From Psychrobacillus soli (GTDB taxonomy: Bacteria > Bacillota > Bacilli > Bacillales_A > Planococcaceae): a stretch of 59,331 nucleotides of DNA. Under the pieces are notes generated by a model that saw only the letters and a program-made list of their open reading frames with translations, was not told the origin of the DNA and did no database searches. The first letter of the stretch is position 1; each line of letters starts with the position of its first letter. Below, piece after piece: positions 8,191 to 18,599 of this stretch. Made by a program: the position numbers and the translations under genes. Location: contig NZ_VDGG01000023.1 in NCBI RefSeq assembly GCF_006861775.1, positions 1 through 59,331 on the forward strand, read 5' to 3'.

Positions 8191-8228
8191 AAAAGAGTCA
8201 CCCCTCTGGTGGCTCTTTTCATTTTTTC
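8191..8228 (+). terminator. Terminator of accB-accC-yqhY
   Basis: Arms AAAAGAGTCACC and GGTGGCTCTTTT around CCTCT, followed by a T-rich run. Confidence 0.9.
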
Positions 8229-8306
8229 TTTCTTCTCCTACGCATTATGGGGGGAAATATGCTATTATTGTTCTTTAGATAGCTACATTTAAAGGAGAAC
8301 TTATTC

Positions 8307-8684
8307 ATGAAACGAAGACAAGCAAGAGAGCTAGCATTGCAAGCACTATTTCAGTTAGACAATCACGAGATTTCCATAGAAGAGGCCATTGGGCATGTTA
8401 CAGAGAAACAAGACCCATTTTTAACGCAATTAGTAACCGGTACGCTTGCGCATAAAGAAGAGATTGACGCTTCTTTAGTAGACAAATTAGAGAACTGGTC
8501 ACTTGCTAGATTACCTAAAATAGAACGAACAGTTCTTCGTATAGCTGTATACGAATTATTATATACAGAGGAAACACCAGGAAAAGTAGTCATTAATGAA
8601 GCGTTGGAAATTTGCAAAGTTTTCGGTGATGAAAAGTCAAGTCGTTTCGTAAATGGTGTATTATCCAAATATAAAGTGCAATAA
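8307..8684 (+). CDS. nusB: Transcription antitermination factor NusB
   Basis: All-helical RNA-binding protein of 125 residues that joins NusE (S10) on boxA RNA in rRNA antitermination. The N-terminus KRRQARELALQALFQLD and the C-terminal EEETPGKVVINEALEICKVFGDEKSSRFVNGVLSK-type segment (residues 90-123) are typical of NusB. The start has AAGGAGAAC upstream. folD begins 27 bases later, probably co-transcribed, the same order as B. subtilis. Confidence 0.95.
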   Translation: MKRRQARELALQALFQLDNHEISIEEAIGHVTEKQDPFLTQLVTGTLAHKEEIDASLVDKLENWSLARLPKIERTVLRIAVYELLYTEETPGKVVINEALEICKVFGDEKSSRFVNGVLSKYKVQ

Positions 8685-8711
8685 TCTATATAAAATGAAG
8701 GAGCGTTAAAC

Positions 8712-9566
8712 GTGTCAAATAATAAAATTGATGGCAAGCAAATTGCAAGTCAAGTAACAGAAAAAGTTCAAGAACGAGTAGAGCGTTTAAAAGAACAAGG
8801 TGTCACACCTGGATTAGCAGTTGTTTTAGTTGGAAATAATCCAGCTTCCCAAACATATGTTAACAACAAAACGAAGACATGTGAAAGACTGGGCATGCAT
8901 TCTGTCATGATTGAACTAGAAGAAAATATTACAGAACAAGAACTACTAAAACATGTAGAAACGTTAAATAATGATAAAAAAATCCATGGTATTTTAGTAC
9001 AGTTACCTTTACCGAAACAAATAGATGAAGATCGCGTTATTGCAGCTATTTCTCCTCTTAAAGACGTAGACGGTTTTCATCCAGAAAGCGTTGGTAAAAT
9101 GATGATTGGTCAACCAACATTCCTTTCTTGTACGCCGTTCGGTATTATGAAACTTCTAGAATACAGTGATGTAGAAATAGCAGGAAAACATGCTGTAATT
9201 ATTGGGAGAAGTAATATTGTTGGTAAACCGATGGGGCAACTATTATTACAAAAAGATGCAACCGTAACGTATTGCCATTCCAAAACGAAAGATTTACATA
9301 CATTTACAAAGCAAGCGGATATTTTAGTAGTTGCTACAGGTCGTGCGAAAATGATTGATGCAAGCTTCATTAAAGAAGGCGCAGTTGTGATCGACGTTGG
9401 TATTAATCGTGATGAACACAATAAGCTTTGTGGCGACGTTGATTTTGCATCTGCACAAGCAGTTGCTTCTAAAATCACGCCAGTACCGGGCGGGGTAGGC
9501 CCAATGACGATTGCTATGCTAATGGAAAACACATGCTTAGCGGCGGAAAATACCCTTATCAACTAA
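8712..9566 (+). CDS. folD: Methylenetetrahydrofolate dehydrogenase/cyclohydrolase FolD
   Basis: Bifunctional enzyme of 284 residues that interconverts 5,10-methylene-THF and 10-formyl-THF using NADP. Signature stretches are [19 protein letters not shown] with the catalytic Lys, [11 protein letters not shown], the Rossmann motif [17 protein letters not shown] and the C-terminal [19 protein letters not shown]. Initiation is at GTG 8712 with AAGGAG upstream. A hairpin follows before xseA. Confidence 0.96.
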   Translation: MSNNKIDGKQIASQVTEKVQERVERLKEQGVTPGLAVVLVGNNPASQTYVNNKTKTCERLGMHSVMIELEENITEQELLKHVETLNNDKKIHGILVQLPLPKQIDEDRVIAAISPLKDVDGFHPESVGKMMIGQPTFLSCTPFGIMKLLEYSDVEIAGKHAVIIGRSNIVGKPMGQLLLQKDATVTYCHSKTKDLHTFTKQADILVVATGRAKMIDASFIKEGAVVIDVGINRDEHNKLCGDVDFASAQAVASKITPVPGGVGPMTIAMLMENTCLAAENTLIN

Positions 9567-9571
9567 TAATG

Positions 9572-9609
9572 CTAAAAGCTGTTTTTCTACAGAAAGACAG
9601 CTTTTACCT
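9572..9609 (+). terminator. Hairpin between folD and xseA
   Basis: Arms TAAAAGCTGT and ACAGCTTTTA with a 14-base loop. The T tract after it is weak, so it may only partly terminate before xseA. Confidence 0.55.
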
Positions 9610-9638
9610 TGCCAATAGTCTGAGGAGTTGTTTCGTTC

Positions 9639-10991
9639 GTGACATCACATACATACTTAACTGTAAAAGCGTTAACTAAGTACATAAAAAGAAAATTTGA
9701 TGCAGATACGCACTTGCGTGATGTGTACGTAAAAGGGGAGCTTTCCAATGTGAAAGTCCACTCAAGCGGGCATATTTATTTTACGTTGAAGGACGAGGCG
9801 GCAAGGGTCACATCCGTCATGTTTGCGATGAATGCCAGAGCGCTCAAATTCACTCCGGAGAGTGGGATGAATGTACTTGTTCGTGGAGATATTAACGTAT
9901 TTGAAGCAGCAGGACAATATCAACTTTACGCATCTAGTATACAACCGGACGGCATTGGAGAACTTTTCCTCGCTTTTGAACAATTAAAAAAGAAATTAGA
10001 ACAAGAAGGATTATTTCACCCAAGCCGCAAAAAAGAAATTCCGGCATTCCCTAAAAAAATCGGGGTCGTTACTTCGAAAACTGGTGCAGCAATACGTGAT
10101 ATATTAACCACTTTAGAACGCAGGTATCCGATTAGCGAAGTAGTTGTGTTTCCGAGTATTGTACAAGGTCCCCAAGCGGCACCTTCGATTGTCAAATCGA
10201 TTGAGCAAGCAAATAGTTTACGTTCCATAGACGTACTCATTGTTGGACGAGGTGGAGGATCCATTGAAGATTTGTGGGCATTCAACGAAGAAATAGTAGC
10301 AAGGGCAATTGCAAATAGTGAGATACCAATCATTAGTGCTGTTGGACATGAGACGGATACGACGATTGCGGATTTCGTTTCTGACTTGCGTGCCCCTACC
10401 CCAACTGCCGCTGCAGAAATGGCTGTTCCAAGTAAAGAAAATTTAATGAAGAACATTTTATCCTATCAATCGGCTTGTTTACATTTTGTATCCAAAAAAC
10501 TAACGGATGAGAAAAATAGATATAAGCGTGCGATTGAATCTCCCGTGCTTGCAACTCCTGAAAAGTTATATCGTCCTTTTATAGAGAGATATGTCCGCGC
10601 GGAGCAGCAATTACAAAGAGAAACAAATCGTTTGTACCGAGATAAGTGGCTTCATTTCGGTCAAATGCAAAATAGATTGATGCAACTTTCTCCCCAAAAG
10701 CTAATAGACCAGCATTATAAATCAGTACAATCTATTACAAACCAACTGAACCAAGTGGCCTTTTCAACTTATGAAAAGCATCAACAACAATTTATTGGAT
10801 CTATTCGCACGTTAGAAGCATTAAATCCATTAAAAATCATGGATCGTGGATATAGTATTACGTATAAAGATGGAAAACTCGTGAAATCAGTCAACGATGT
10901 TAGGCTAGGCGATTCTATCGTTGTCACACTATCAGATGGTCGTGTCGAAGCGATCGTAGAGCAGGTAGAAGTGAAAGAGAAAGGGGACTAA
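9639..10991 (+). CDS. xseA: Exodeoxyribonuclease VII large subunit
   Basis: Catalytic subunit of 450 residues of the single-strand-specific exonuclease XseA-XseB. It has an N-terminal OB domain (residues about 10-105, with [23 protein letters not shown]), the catalytic domain with [29 protein letters not shown] and [27 protein letters not shown] segments, and a long coiled-coil region (residues 280-390) that holds the small subunits. It starts at GTG 9639 with TGAGGAG upstream. xseB follows after 5 bases. Confidence 0.95.
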   Translation: MTSHTYLTVKALTKYIKRKFDADTHLRDVYVKGELSNVKVHSSGHIYFTLKDEAARVTSVMFAMNARALKFTPESGMNVLVRGDINVFEAAGQYQLYASSIQPDGIGELFLAFEQLKKKLEQEGLFHPSRKKEIPAFPKKIGVVTSKTGAAIRDILTTLERRYPISEVVVFPSIVQGPQAAPSIVKSIEQANSLRSIDVLIVGRGGGSIEDLWAFNEEIVARAIANSEIPIISAVGHETDTTIADFVSDLRAPTPTAAAEMAVPSKENLMKNILSYQSACLHFVSKKLTDEKNRYKRAIESPVLATPEKLYRPFIERYVRAEQQLQRETNRLYRDKWLHFGQMQNRLMQLSPQKLIDQHYKSVQSITNQLNQVAFSTYEKHQQQFIGSIRTLEALNPLKIMDRGYSITYKDGKLVKSVNDVRLGDSIVVTLSDGRVEAIVEQVEVKEKGD

Positions 10992-10996
10992 AATTC

Positions 10997-11218
10997 ATGA
11001 CAAAAAAAGAAATACCATTCGATGAAGCAATGCTACAATTGGAAAATATCGTTCGCCAACTGGAACAAGGGGATGTACCACTAGAAAACGCTATAGAATT
11101 GTATCAAAAAGGCATGGAGCTTTCGAAACTTTGTAGTGAAAAATTACAAAGTGCAGAAAAGCAATTAGTCTCTTTCATGGGAGAAAAGACAGAAGAAGTT
11201 GGTAATGCAAATGAGTAA
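10997..11218 (+). CDS. xseB: Exodeoxyribonuclease VII small subunit
   Basis: Helical hairpin of 73 residues that binds the coiled-coil arm of XseA. The signature [23 protein letters not shown] followed by [17 protein letters not shown] is complete. It starts 5 bases after xseA and its end overlaps the ispA start, so the three genes are translationally coupled. Confidence 0.94.
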   Translation: MTKKEIPFDEAMLQLENIVRQLEQGDVPLENAIELYQKGMELSKLCSEKLQSAEKQLVSFMGEKTEEVGNANE

Positions 11219-12095
11219 TGAATTACAAGCTTTCATCCAAACCAATCAGCCGATTATTGAACAAAAACTTGCCGAGTTAATACAAGAAATTCATGCCCCT
11301 AAAAAGTTAAAAGAAGCGATGGCATACTCGCTTCAAGCAGGTGGGAAAAGAATTAGACCATTGTTTACACTTGCAGTATTAGAAGAACTGAACATAAAAA
11401 GTGAAGACGCAACAATTGTGGCTTGCACGATTGAAATGATTCATACGTATTCCCTTGTTCATGACGATCTTCCAGCAATGGATGATGACGATCTTCGACG
11501 AGGAAAACCAACAAATCATGTAGTTTTTGGAGAAGCACTTGCTATTTTAGCAGGGGATGCACTTCTGACACTTGCGTTTGGAATAGTAGCACGACTTCCT
11601 GAATTAACAGCAGAACAGAAAATACAATTGATCGAACGACTAAGCTATGCCGCAGGAGCGGAAGGGATGGTTGGTGGACAAGTACTAGATATATTAGGTG
11701 AAGGCAAATCGTTGACACTTGATGAACTAGAAAAAGTTCATATAAATAAAACAGGGGCACTTCTTTCCTATAGCATATTAGCCGGTGGAATTATAGCAAA
11801 TGCTTCGGAAGAAATTATGAAAGCGTTACAAACTTATGCATTTCATATAGGTTTGGCATTTCAAATTCAAGATGATATTTTAGACATCGAAGGAACTTCA
11901 GAGCAACTTGGAAAAACCGCTGGAAAAGATGTATTAAGTGAAAAAAATACATATCCTTCAATCTTAACGCTAGCCGGTGCGAAAGAGCAGTTGCAAAAAC
12001 AGTATGAATCAGCGATAGGCGCATTAAAAGAAGTGAATATGCATGAAGGTCTTCTTGTAGAATTTGCTAATTATATTACAAAAAGGTCGAACTGA
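11205..12095 (+). CDS. ispA: Farnesyl diphosphate synthase
   Basis: Trans-prenyltransferase of about 296 residues that condenses IPP with DMAPP and geranyl diphosphate for quinone and undecaprenyl precursors. The first aspartate-rich motif is in [17 protein letters not shown] and the second in [20 protein letters not shown] gives the diphosphate-binding Arg. The frame opens with ATG 11205 and ATG 11211 after GAAGAAG; either could be used, and both overlap the end of xseB. dxs, from the same pathway, follows. Confidence 0.94.
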   Translation: MQMSNELQAFIQTNQPIIEQKLAELIQEIHAPKKLKEAMAYSLQAGGKRIRPLFTLAVLEELNIKSEDATIVACTIEMIHTYSLVHDDLPAMDDDDLRRGKPTNHVVFGEALAILAGDALLTLAFGIVARLPELTAEQKIQLIERLSYAAGAEGMVGGQVLDILGEGKSLTLDELEKVHINKTGALLSYSILAGGIIANASEEIMKALQTYAFHIGLAFQIQDDILDIEGTSEQLGKTAGKDVLSEKNTYPSILTLAGAKEQLQKQYESAIGALKEVNMHEGLLVEFANYITKRSN

Positions 12096-12178
12096 CAGCG
12101 TAAAACTTTGTTTTAATGCCGTTTATTGATATTATATTAACTAGTTGTAAAGAAGGAAATCAAAAAAGAAGGTGTGTG

Positions 12179-14080
12179 ATGGCAATGGATTTAACTTCAA
12201 TTTCTAGCCCATCCTTTTTAAAAAGTTTAGATAATGAACAATTAAAGGAATTAAGTGAAGATATTCGATCGTTTTTAATAGAGAAATTATCTGTAACGGG
12301 TGGTCATATTGGACCGAATCTAGGCGTTGTCGAATTGACAATTGCACTTCATAAATCGTTTAACAGTCCAGAAGATAAATTTCTTTGGGATGTTGGGCAT
12401 CAAGCATATGTGCATAAAATTTTAACAGGACGAGCGGATCAGTTTGATACACTACGTCAATTTAAAGGGCTTTGTGGTTTTCCTAAAAGAATTGAAAGCG
12501 AACATGATGTGTGGGAAGCAGGGCATAGCTCCACATCCCTTTCTGCTGCAATGGGAATGGCGAAAGCGCGTGATCTCCAAAACAAAAAGAACTACGTCGT
12601 ACCGATTATTGGAGACGGAGCGTTAACAGGCGGAATGGCATTAGAGGCGCTCAATCATATTGGACATGAAAAAACAGATATGATTGTTATTTTAAATGAT
12701 AACGAAATGTCCATCGCTCCGAACGTAGGCGCGTTGCATAATGTGTTAGGAAAACTACGTACACATGGTACGTACAATAAAGCAAAAGATGAATTAGAAT
12801 ATTTACTAAAAAAAATTCCCGCAGTTGGTGGGAAACTTGCAGGAACTGCGGAGCGAGTAAAAGATAGCTTAAAATACTTACTTGTGTCTGGTGTTTTCTT
12901 TGAAGAAATGGGCTTCACATACCTAGGTCCAATTGATGGGCATAGTTTCGAAGCATTAGAAGAGAACTTAAAAAATGCGAAGAAAATGAGAGGACCTGTT
13001 CTCCTTCATGTCATTACAAAAAAAGGAAAAGGTTATAAACCTGCCGAACAAGATAAAATTGGTACTTGGCATGGAACTGGTCCATATAAAATGGAAACAG
13101 GCGCTTTTGTTAAATCAGTAACTAAAGCACCGTCTTGGAGTGGACTGGTCGCAGAAACTGCACGTAAGTTAGCGCGTACAGATAAGCGCATTGTTGCGAT
13201 TACACCTGCTATGCCAGTTGGTTCTAAACTAGAAGGATTTGCTTCTGAGTTTCCAAATCGGATGTTTGACGTTGGGATTGCGGAGCAACATGCGACAACA
13301 ATGGCAGCTGGAATGGCAGCAGATGGGATGAAACCATTTTTAGTTATTTACTCGACGTTTCTTCAAAGGGCATATGATCAAGTGCTTCATGATATTTGCC
13401 GACAAAACTTGAATGTGGTAATCGGTATTGACAGATCTGGACTAGTGGGAGCAGATGGTGAAACGCATCAAGGTGTATACGACATTTCTTTTTTACGTCA
13501 TATGCCAAACATGGTCATTATGATGCCAAAAGATGAAAACGAAGGGCAACATATGGTGAAAACGGCATTTGAATATTCAGACGGTCCGATTGCACTTCGT
13601 TATCCAAGAGGAAACGGATTAGGCGTGCCAATGGATGAGAACTTAAAAACAATTCCTATTGGTTCATGGGAAGTAATAAAAGATGGTACACAAGCTGTCA
13701 TTTTAACGTTTGGAACGACGATTCCAATGGCTATGAAGGCAGCAGAACAATTGACAGAAGCGAATATTTCGGTCGAAGTCGTGAATGCGCGGTTTATTAA
13801 ACCACTAGATGAACAGATGCTTCGAAGCTTGCAAGAGCGAAATATTCCTATTATTACAGTGGAAGAAAGTGCGCTTCAAGGTGGTTTCGGTAGTGCTGTT
13901 CTCGAGTTTTTCAACGAGGAAAATCTGCAAGCGAACGTAAAACGAATTGGAATTCCGGACGTATTTATCGAACATGGCGATGTTAGTCAATTATTAGAGG
14001 AAATTCATATTACGACAGAAGATATCGTAAAGCTAGTAAAGACTTCTGTAAATGAAGGTTCTAGGTATATTTCGTCATGA
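12179..14080 (+). CDS. dxs: 1-deoxy-D-xylulose-5-phosphate synthase
   Basis: Thiamine diphosphate enzyme of 633 residues that makes DXP from pyruvate and glyceraldehyde 3-phosphate, the first step of the MEP pathway. The ThDP-binding [15 protein letters not shown]...NDNEMS region, the central transketolase domain with [16 protein letters not shown] and the C-terminal domain are in order. I use ATG 12179 because AAGAAGG lies just before it and the resulting length equals that of B. subtilis Dxs; an upstream in-frame start at 12116 has no ribosome binding site. Its TGA overlaps the next start (ATGA). Confidence 0.96.
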   Translation: MAMDLTSISSPSFLKSLDNEQLKELSEDIRSFLIEKLSVTGGHIGPNLGVVELTIALHKSFNSPEDKFLWDVGHQAYVHKILTGRADQFDTLRQFKGLCGFPKRIESEHDVWEAGHSSTSLSAAMGMAKARDLQNKKNYVVPIIGDGALTGGMALEALNHIGHEKTDMIVILNDNEMSIAPNVGALHNVLGKLRTHGTYNKAKDELEYLLKKIPAVGGKLAGTAERVKDSLKYLLVSGVFFEEMGFTYLGPIDGHSFEALEENLKNAKKMRGPVLLHVITKKGKGYKPAEQDKIGTWHGTGPYKMETGAFVKSVTKAPSWSGLVAETARKLARTDKRIVAITPAMPVGSKLEGFASEFPNRMFDVGIAEQHATTMAAGMAADGMKPFLVIYSTFLQRAYDQVLHDICRQNLNVVIGIDRSGLVGADGETHQGVYDISFLRHMPNMVIMMPKDENEGQHMVKTAFEYSDGPIALRYPRGNGLGVPMDENLKTIPIGSWEVIKDGTQAVILTFGTTIPMAMKAAEQLTEANISVEVVNARFIKPLDEQMLRSLQERNIPIITVEESALQGGFGSAVLEFFNEENLQANVKRIGIPDVFIEHGDVSQLLEEIHITTEDIVKLVKTSVNEGSRYISS

Positions 14081-14895
14081 CAAAAGTACCGAAAGAGCGT
14101 GTAGATATACTATTAGTAGAACAAGGTTTATTTGAAACGAGAGAAAAAGCAAAGCGTGCTATCATGGCAGGGCTTATCTATAGCAAAGAAGAACGCGTGG
14201 ATAAACCAGGAGAAAAAATAGGAATCGATTCTGTTTTAACCGTGAAGGGTCAAGTATTGAAATATGTAAGCAGAGGTGGGCTAAAGCTAGAGAAGGCATT
14301 AGAACAGTTCGATCTTACCGTTCAAGACAAGATAATGTTAGATATCGGTTCCTCAACTGGTGGATTCACAGATTGTGGATTACAAAATGGTGTAAAGCAT
14401 GCATACGCACTAGATGTGGGAAGCAATCAATTAGCATGGAAAATTCGTCAAGATCCGCGTGTAACTGTAATGGAGAAAACGAATTTCAGATATTCGACTC
14501 CTGCTGATTTTGGTGAAGGTCTACCATCGTTTGCCTCGATTGATGTATCATTTATTTCTTTAAAACTAATTTTTCCAACGTTAAAAACCATTTTGGTTCC
14601 AAATGGTGATGTAATTGCACTTGTAAAACCACAGTTTGAAGCAGGGAAAGATCGTGTTGGGAAAAAAGGTATTGTAAGAGATGCCAGTGTACATGTAGAC
14701 GTATTAAATGATATTGCTAATTTTGCGGAAAACAATCATTACCAATTGATAAATGCCTCCTACTCGCCGATTACTGGTGGGGAAGGGAATATCGAGTTTC
14801 TGTTTCATTTAAAAAGTGTAAACGAGGGACAAGTTATCCCACATGAAATAGATTTTACAAAACTCGTCAGTGTTGCACATAATTCCCTCAAATAA
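14077..14895 (+). CDS. yqxC: TlyA-family rRNA 2'-O-methyltransferase, YqxC
   Basis: Protein of 272 residues with an N-terminal S4 RNA-binding domain (residues 5-65, [21 protein letters not shown]) and a FtsJ-like SAM methyltransferase domain ([17 protein letters not shown] as SAM loop, [19 protein letters not shown]). TlyA in mycobacteria methylates 16S and 23S rRNA cytidines; the family is also often mis-named hemolysin. The start overlaps the dxs stop. A strong terminator follows. Confidence 0.92.
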   Translation: MTKVPKERVDILLVEQGLFETREKAKRAIMAGLIYSKEERVDKPGEKIGIDSVLTVKGQVLKYVSRGGLKLEKALEQFDLTVQDKIMLDIGSSTGGFTDCGLQNGVKHAYALDVGSNQLAWKIRQDPRVTVMEKTNFRYSTPADFGEGLPSFASIDVSFISLKLIFPTLKTILVPNGDVIALVKPQFEAGKDRVGKKGIVRDASVHVDVLNDIANFAENNHYQLINASYSPITGGEGNIEFLFHLKSVNEGQVIPHEIDFTKLVSVAHNSLK

Positions 14896-14897
14896 TT

Positions 14898-14926
14898 CGC
14901 GACTCTACAAGAGAGTCGCGTTTTTT
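14898..14926 (+). terminator. Terminator after yqxC
   Basis: Arms CGCGACTCT and AGAGTCGCG around ACAAG, followed by TTTTTT. Confidence 0.92.
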
Positions 14927-14994
14927 CTTGTGACTTTTAAGGTGAAGTGCTAATGTATAAAGTAACTAGTATAAATATACAATGGGGTGACCGC

Positions 14995-15444
14995 ATGAAT
15001 AAAGGACAAAGGCATATACGTATTCGTGATATTATTGCCAATAACGAAATAGAAACACAAGACGATTTAGTCGACTTTTTAAAAAATACGGGATATAACG
15101 TAACGCAAGCTACAGTCTCTAGAGATATAAAAGAATTACATTTAGTGAAAGTTCCATTACCAAATGGTAACTATAAGTACAGTCTTCCAGCAGACCAAAG
15201 ATTTAATCCAACCCAAAAATTACGTCGTGCTTTAACCGATGCATTTGTAAGTATCGACGGGGCAAGCCATTTTTTAGTCATGAAAACTTTACCTGGTAAT
15301 GCACACGCAATCGGTTCATTAATCGATTATTTAGATTGGACAGAAATACTTGGGACGATTTGTGGGGATGACACCTGTTTAATCTTATGTCGAGAACAAA
15401 CGGACAGTGAAATCGTTAAAAACCGACTCTTAGAGATGCTTTAA
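14995..15444 (+). CDS. argR: Arginine repressor
   Basis: Regulator of arginine synthesis and breakdown (AhrC in B. subtilis), 149 residues. The N-terminal winged helix has the recognition segment [19 protein letters not shown]. The C-terminal oligomerisation and arginine-binding domain contains [27 protein letters not shown], with the paired Asp residues that bind arginine. ATG 14995 gives exactly the B. subtilis length and has GGGGTGA upstream; a longer frame from 14947 is unlikely. The dxs-yqxC-argR-recN order is conserved in Bacillales. Confidence 0.95.
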   Translation: MNKGQRHIRIRDIIANNEIETQDDLVDFLKNTGYNVTQATVSRDIKELHLVKVPLPNGNYKYSLPADQRFNPTQKLRRALTDAFVSIDGASHFLVMKTLPGNAHAIGSLIDYLDWTEILGTICGDDTCLILCREQTDSEIVKNRLLEML

Positions 15445-15479
15445 CCTGGATCAGCAAAAATAAATGCTGATTCAAGTTA
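15442..15479 (+). terminator. Hairpin after argR
   Basis: Arms AACCTGGATCAGCA and TGCTGATTCAAGTT (two non-canonical positions) around AAAATAAA-type loop. No T tract follows, so termination is uncertain. Confidence 0.5.
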
Positions 15480-15480
15480 A

Positions 15481-15570
15481 GCCTATGGCGGATGTCACAG
15501 ATTTTGAAAGGAGTTAATTGCGTTTGCGCAAATCAAAATCTGGACGCAATTACGCCGAGGTGTAATTGAT
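15481..15570 (+). promoter_or_regulatory. Structured element upstream of recN with interleaved inverted repeats
   Basis: CAGATTTTGA (15498-15507) pairs with TCAAAATCTG (15533-15542). TAATTGCGT (15515-15523) pairs with ACGCAATTA (15544-15552). The two pairs are interleaved as A-B-A'-B', the order of a pseudoknot. In addition CAATTAC (15547-15553) can pair with GTAATTG (15562-15568), which would compete with the second stem. It lies 20-110 bases before the recN start. Whether it acts as RNA or is a dispersed DNA repeat cannot be told from one copy. Confidence 0.5.
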
Positions 15571-15585
15571 AAAAAGAGGTGAAGA

Positions 15586-17292
15586 TTGTTGTTAAAGGAA
15601 TTATCCATTAAAAACTTTGCGATTATTGATGAACTAACCGTTAGTTTTGAAGAAGGGTTAACGGTATTAACGGGAGAAACTGGAGCAGGAAAGTCTATTA
15701 TTATTGACGCTGTTCATTTATTATGCGGTGGAAGAGGTTCTCAAGAATTTATTCGTCATGGAGCAAAAAAAGCAGAATTAGAAGGATTATTTATCATTTC
15801 AAAACCAAAGCATGGTGTGTTCAAAAAAATGATAGATGTCGGGATCGACATAGACGAAGAGTCCATTATTTTAAGAAGAGATATTAATGATTCAGGTAAA
15901 AGTGTTTGTCGAGTGAACGGGAAACTTGTCACAATAGGTATTTTAAGAGAAATTGGCGCCTCGTTAATCGATATTCATGGCCAACATGAAAGTCAAGAAC
16001 TGATGGATGACAAAGCGCATATCCATCTGTTAGACCAATTTGCGGGCGAAGATTTAAAACTCGTAAAAGAATCCTATAAAGAGCTATATACGCAATATAA
16101 AAAATGGAAAAAAGAACTTTCAACCTTAACAGAAAATGAACAACAAATCGCCCATAAAATCGACTTATATACATTTCAAGTAGAAGAAATAGAAGAGGCG
16201 AGTCTAGTCATTGGGGAAGAAGAACAGCTACAAGAAGAAAAAAAGAAGCTGCAAAATTTTCATAAAGTATTTGATAAAATGAGTAATGCATACGAATCCA
16301 TTTTATCCGAATCAAGAGGACTAGATTATATCGGTACTGCAATGGCAGACCTACAAGATATAGCAGATATAGATAAAAACATGCAAGAACTAAGTGAAAA
16401 TGTCTCCACTGCATTTTACATGTTACAAGACGCTGCATACCAATTAAAAAATGAATTAGATGAAATGGAATACGATAGCAATCAATTGCAACTTGTAGAA
16501 GATAGACTCGCTTTGCTCCAAACATTGAAAAGAAAATATGGTGCATCAATTGAAGAGATTCTACAATATAAGGAGCAAATCGAGCATAGCCTAGGACAAC
16601 TAGTAAATAGAGATGAACAAATCCAAAAAATGGCAGAAAAAATAAATCAAATCGAAAAAGACTTAGAACTAGAAGCGAATGATTTAACGCATAAACGAAA
16701 AGTTGCTGCGAAACAATTAAGTAAAGCAATAATGGAGCAATTGCAAGAGCTTTACATGGAAAAGGCTACTTTTTCCGTTATGTTCCAAGATTCAGCGAAA
16801 CCGACATATAATGAAAACGGGCTAGATGAGTTGTCTTTTTATATTTCCACCAATGTAGGAGAACCTCTAAAAGCACTAACGAAAATTGCTTCGGGTGGTG
16901 AGCTTTCTCGAATGATGCTTGCCCTTAAAAGTATTTTCTCCAAACATCAAGGTATTACGTCCATTATTTTTGATGAAGTAGATACAGGTGTAAGCGGGCG
17001 AGTAGCACAAGCCATTGCTGAAAAAATTTCCGGTATTGCTACTAATTCACAAGTATTATGTATTTCTCATTTACCGCAAGTCGCAGCAATGGCGGACCAA
17101 CACTTGATGATTAAAAAAGTAGTTAACGGCAATCGTACATTTACGGTTCTAGAAGAAGTAATCGATGACAAACGTGCCGAGGAACTAAGTCGCATGATGT
17201 CTGGCGCCGAAATTACAAGCACGACATTCCAACATTCAAAAGAGCTGTTAAAATTAGCAAAAGATCGGAAAAAAATATTACGAAATGTGTGA
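15586..17292 (+). CDS. recN: DNA repair protein RecN
   Basis: SMC-like ATPase of 568 residues acting early in double-strand break repair. Walker A is GETGAGKS in the N-terminal head (residues 29-36). A long coiled coil covers about residues 160-380 and is broken by a hinge-like middle. The C-terminal head has the ABC signature KIASGGELSRMMLALKS and Walker B TSIIFDEVDTGVSG. It starts with TTG 15586 or the next TTG, after AAGAGGTGAAG. A terminator follows. Confidence 0.95.
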   Translation: MLLKELSIKNFAIIDELTVSFEEGLTVLTGETGAGKSIIIDAVHLLCGGRGSQEFIRHGAKKAELEGLFIISKPKHGVFKKMIDVGIDIDEESIILRRDINDSGKSVCRVNGKLVTIGILREIGASLIDIHGQHESQELMDDKAHIHLLDQFAGEDLKLVKESYKELYTQYKKWKKELSTLTENEQQIAHKIDLYTFQVEEIEEASLVIGEEEQLQEEKKKLQNFHKVFDKMSNAYESILSESRGLDYIGTAMADLQDIADIDKNMQELSENVSTAFYMLQDAAYQLKNELDEMEYDSNQLQLVEDRLALLQTLKRKYGASIEEILQYKEQIEHSLGQLVNRDEQIQKMAEKINQIEKDLELEANDLTHKRKVAAKQLSKAIMEQLQELYMEKATFSVMFQDSAKPTYNENGLDELSFYISTNVGEPLKALTKIASGGELSRMMLALKSIFSKHQGITSIIFDEVDTGVSGRVAQAIAEKISGIATNSQVLCISHLPQVAAMADQHLMIKKVVNGNRTFTVLEEVIDDKRAEELSRMMSGAEITSTTFQHSKELLKLAKDRKKILRNV

Positions 17293-17323
17293 AGACCTGT
17301 TCTTATAGGTCTTCATTTTTTTT
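17291..17323 (+). terminator. Terminator after recN
   Basis: Arms GAAGACCT and AGGTCTTC around GTTCTTAT, followed by ATTTTTTTT. Confidence 0.9.
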
Positions 17324-17370
17324 ACCAGACATAGCCGCCTGCGCTTTTCTTTATTATCAATTATTTACCT

Positions 17371-17400
17371 CACATAGAGTTCTTTCTGCGGGACATAGTA
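17371..17400 (+). promoter_or_regulatory. Possible sigma-G-type promoter of spoIVB
   Basis: CACATA (17371-17376), 17 bases, then CATAGTA (17394-17400). This is close to the forespore sigma-G pattern (GMATR, CATNMTA) with one mismatch in each box. It is 20 bases before the spoIVB start. spoIVB is forespore-expressed in B. subtilis. Confidence 0.35.
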
Positions 17401-17419
17401 TTTGTATAGGAGGTGAAAT

Positions 17420-18376
17420 ATGAAAAAAAACTATCGTAAATGGTCGCTAATGCCAATACTTTTCGCCGCATTATTCTTTGCGAGTAATCCTACTTTTGCA
17501 CAGCAAACCTCTGTTGTTCCACTTGGTCAATCGATTCAAATTGATCTTCAATATGGTGCCGTTTTCCTCAGTCATGATGTTATGCTTACAGATGAAGAAT
17601 GGTTACGGGCTGGTGATTCCATTCACCAAATAAACGACCAAACGATAACGAATGTAGAAGATGTAAAAAAGCACGTAAAAGATAAAGAACAAATTAGTAT
17701 TCAGTATGAGCATAATAAAAAAATGCATACAAAAGAAATTACTTCCGAACAAACATTGAAACTTCTTCCATTTTTACGAGATGCGACAGAAGGAATTGGC
17801 ACATTGACTTACTTTGACCCTGTTACAAAAGAATTTGGAGCACTCGGTCATCAAATTGTCGACCATACGACAGGAGTAACTCCGAAATTTTCGGAAGGAT
17901 CCATTTATTTATCTTCCATTGAACAAATAAAGAAAAGTATCCCAGGTCAACCAGGCTATAAGATCACTTCCCATGAGGCAGATACATCGCCAATAGGTGG
18001 TGTCGATGAAAACAATGTATATGGCATATTTGGTAAATTAGAGGATAACGCTTTAGAAAATATCCCATTGCAACAAGTAGAAATTGCAGACGTAGAAACG
18101 ATAATGACAGGTGAAGCAATTATGCGAACATCCATCGATGGTGAAAAAGTACAAGAATTTTCGATAAATATTTCTTCGGTCGATGGACATCTTTTTCAAT
18201 TCACTGTTACGGATAAATCGCTTATACAAAAAACAGGCGGAATTTTACAAGGTATGAGTGGAAGTCCGATCATCCAAAAAAATAAGTTAATTGGTGTGGT
18301 CACACATATGTATGTAGACAAACCTAAAAATGGTGCCGCGCTTGCCATAACTGAAATGATGAAAAAAAATCCATGA
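17420..18376 (+). CDS. spoIVB: SpoIVB sporulation signalling serine peptidase, short form
   Basis: Peptidase of family S55, secreted from the forespore, which triggers pro-sigma-K processing by cleaving SpoIVFA. It has an N-terminal signal or anchor segment (residues 8-26), a PDZ domain (residues about 40-105, LRAGDSIHQIND), and the catalytic SpoIVB domain with His in GALGHQIVD and Ser in GMSGSPII. At 318 residues it is about 100 shorter than B. subtilis SpoIVB; the shortage is in the region before and around the PDZ domain. The catalytic residues are present. TAGGAGGTGAAAT marks the start. spo0A follows as in B. subtilis. Confidence 0.9.
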   Translation: MKKNYRKWSLMPILFAALFFASNPTFAQQTSVVPLGQSIQIDLQYGAVFLSHDVMLTDEEWLRAGDSIHQINDQTITNVEDVKKHVKDKEQISIQYEHNKKMHTKEITSEQTLKLLPFLRDATEGIGTLTYFDPVTKEFGALGHQIVDHTTGVTPKFSEGSIYLSSIEQIKKSIPGQPGYKITSHEADTSPIGGVDENNVYGIFGKLEDNALENIPLQQVEIADVETIMTGEAIMRTSIDGEKVQEFSINISSVDGHLFQFTVTDKSLIQKTGGILQGMSGSPIIQKNKLIGVVTHMYVDKPKNGAALAITEMMKKNP

Positions 18377-18388
18377 ATATGATTATGC

Positions 18389-18421
18389 AGGGTAGGCCGC
18401 AATTAGGTCTACCCTTTTTCA
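18389..18421 (+). terminator. Terminator after spoIVB
   Basis: Arms AGGGTAGGCC and GGTCTACCCT around GCAATTA, followed by TTTTTC. Confidence 0.88.
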
Positions 18422-18453
18422 TCCAGTAAAGATACAATGAATACATAGAGAAA

Positions 18454-18471
18454 TCGACAAAATTGTCGAAA
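18454..18471 (+). promoter_or_regulatory. Inverted pair of 0A boxes
   Basis: TCGACAAAATTGTCGA is a perfect palindrome made of two facing copies of the Spo0A box core TTGTCGA. The right half reads TTGTCGAAA, the full consensus. It lies about 65 bases upstream of the sigma-H-like promoter, so Spo0A feedback on its own gene is likely, as known in B. subtilis. Confidence 0.7.
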
Positions 18472-18534
18472 CAATTATTTAAATATCGAAAAAGGTAGAA
18501 ACTGTAATAGGAAAGACTTATTTTTAGCAAAAAT

Positions 18535-18561
18535 AAAGGAAGTAGTCTAAAAATAGCGAAT
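18535..18561 (+). promoter_or_regulatory. Sigma-H-type promoter of spo0A
   Basis: AAAGGAAGT (18535-18543), 11 bases, then AGCGAAT (18555-18561). This fits the sigma-H pattern RNAGGAWWW N11-12 RNNGAAT with one weak position. In B. subtilis spo0A has a sigma-H promoter (Ps) that is activated by Spo0A. Confidence 0.65.
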
Positions 18562-18599
18562 AGTACTAAAGTCAAAAAATACAAAGGTGGATGAGTATG

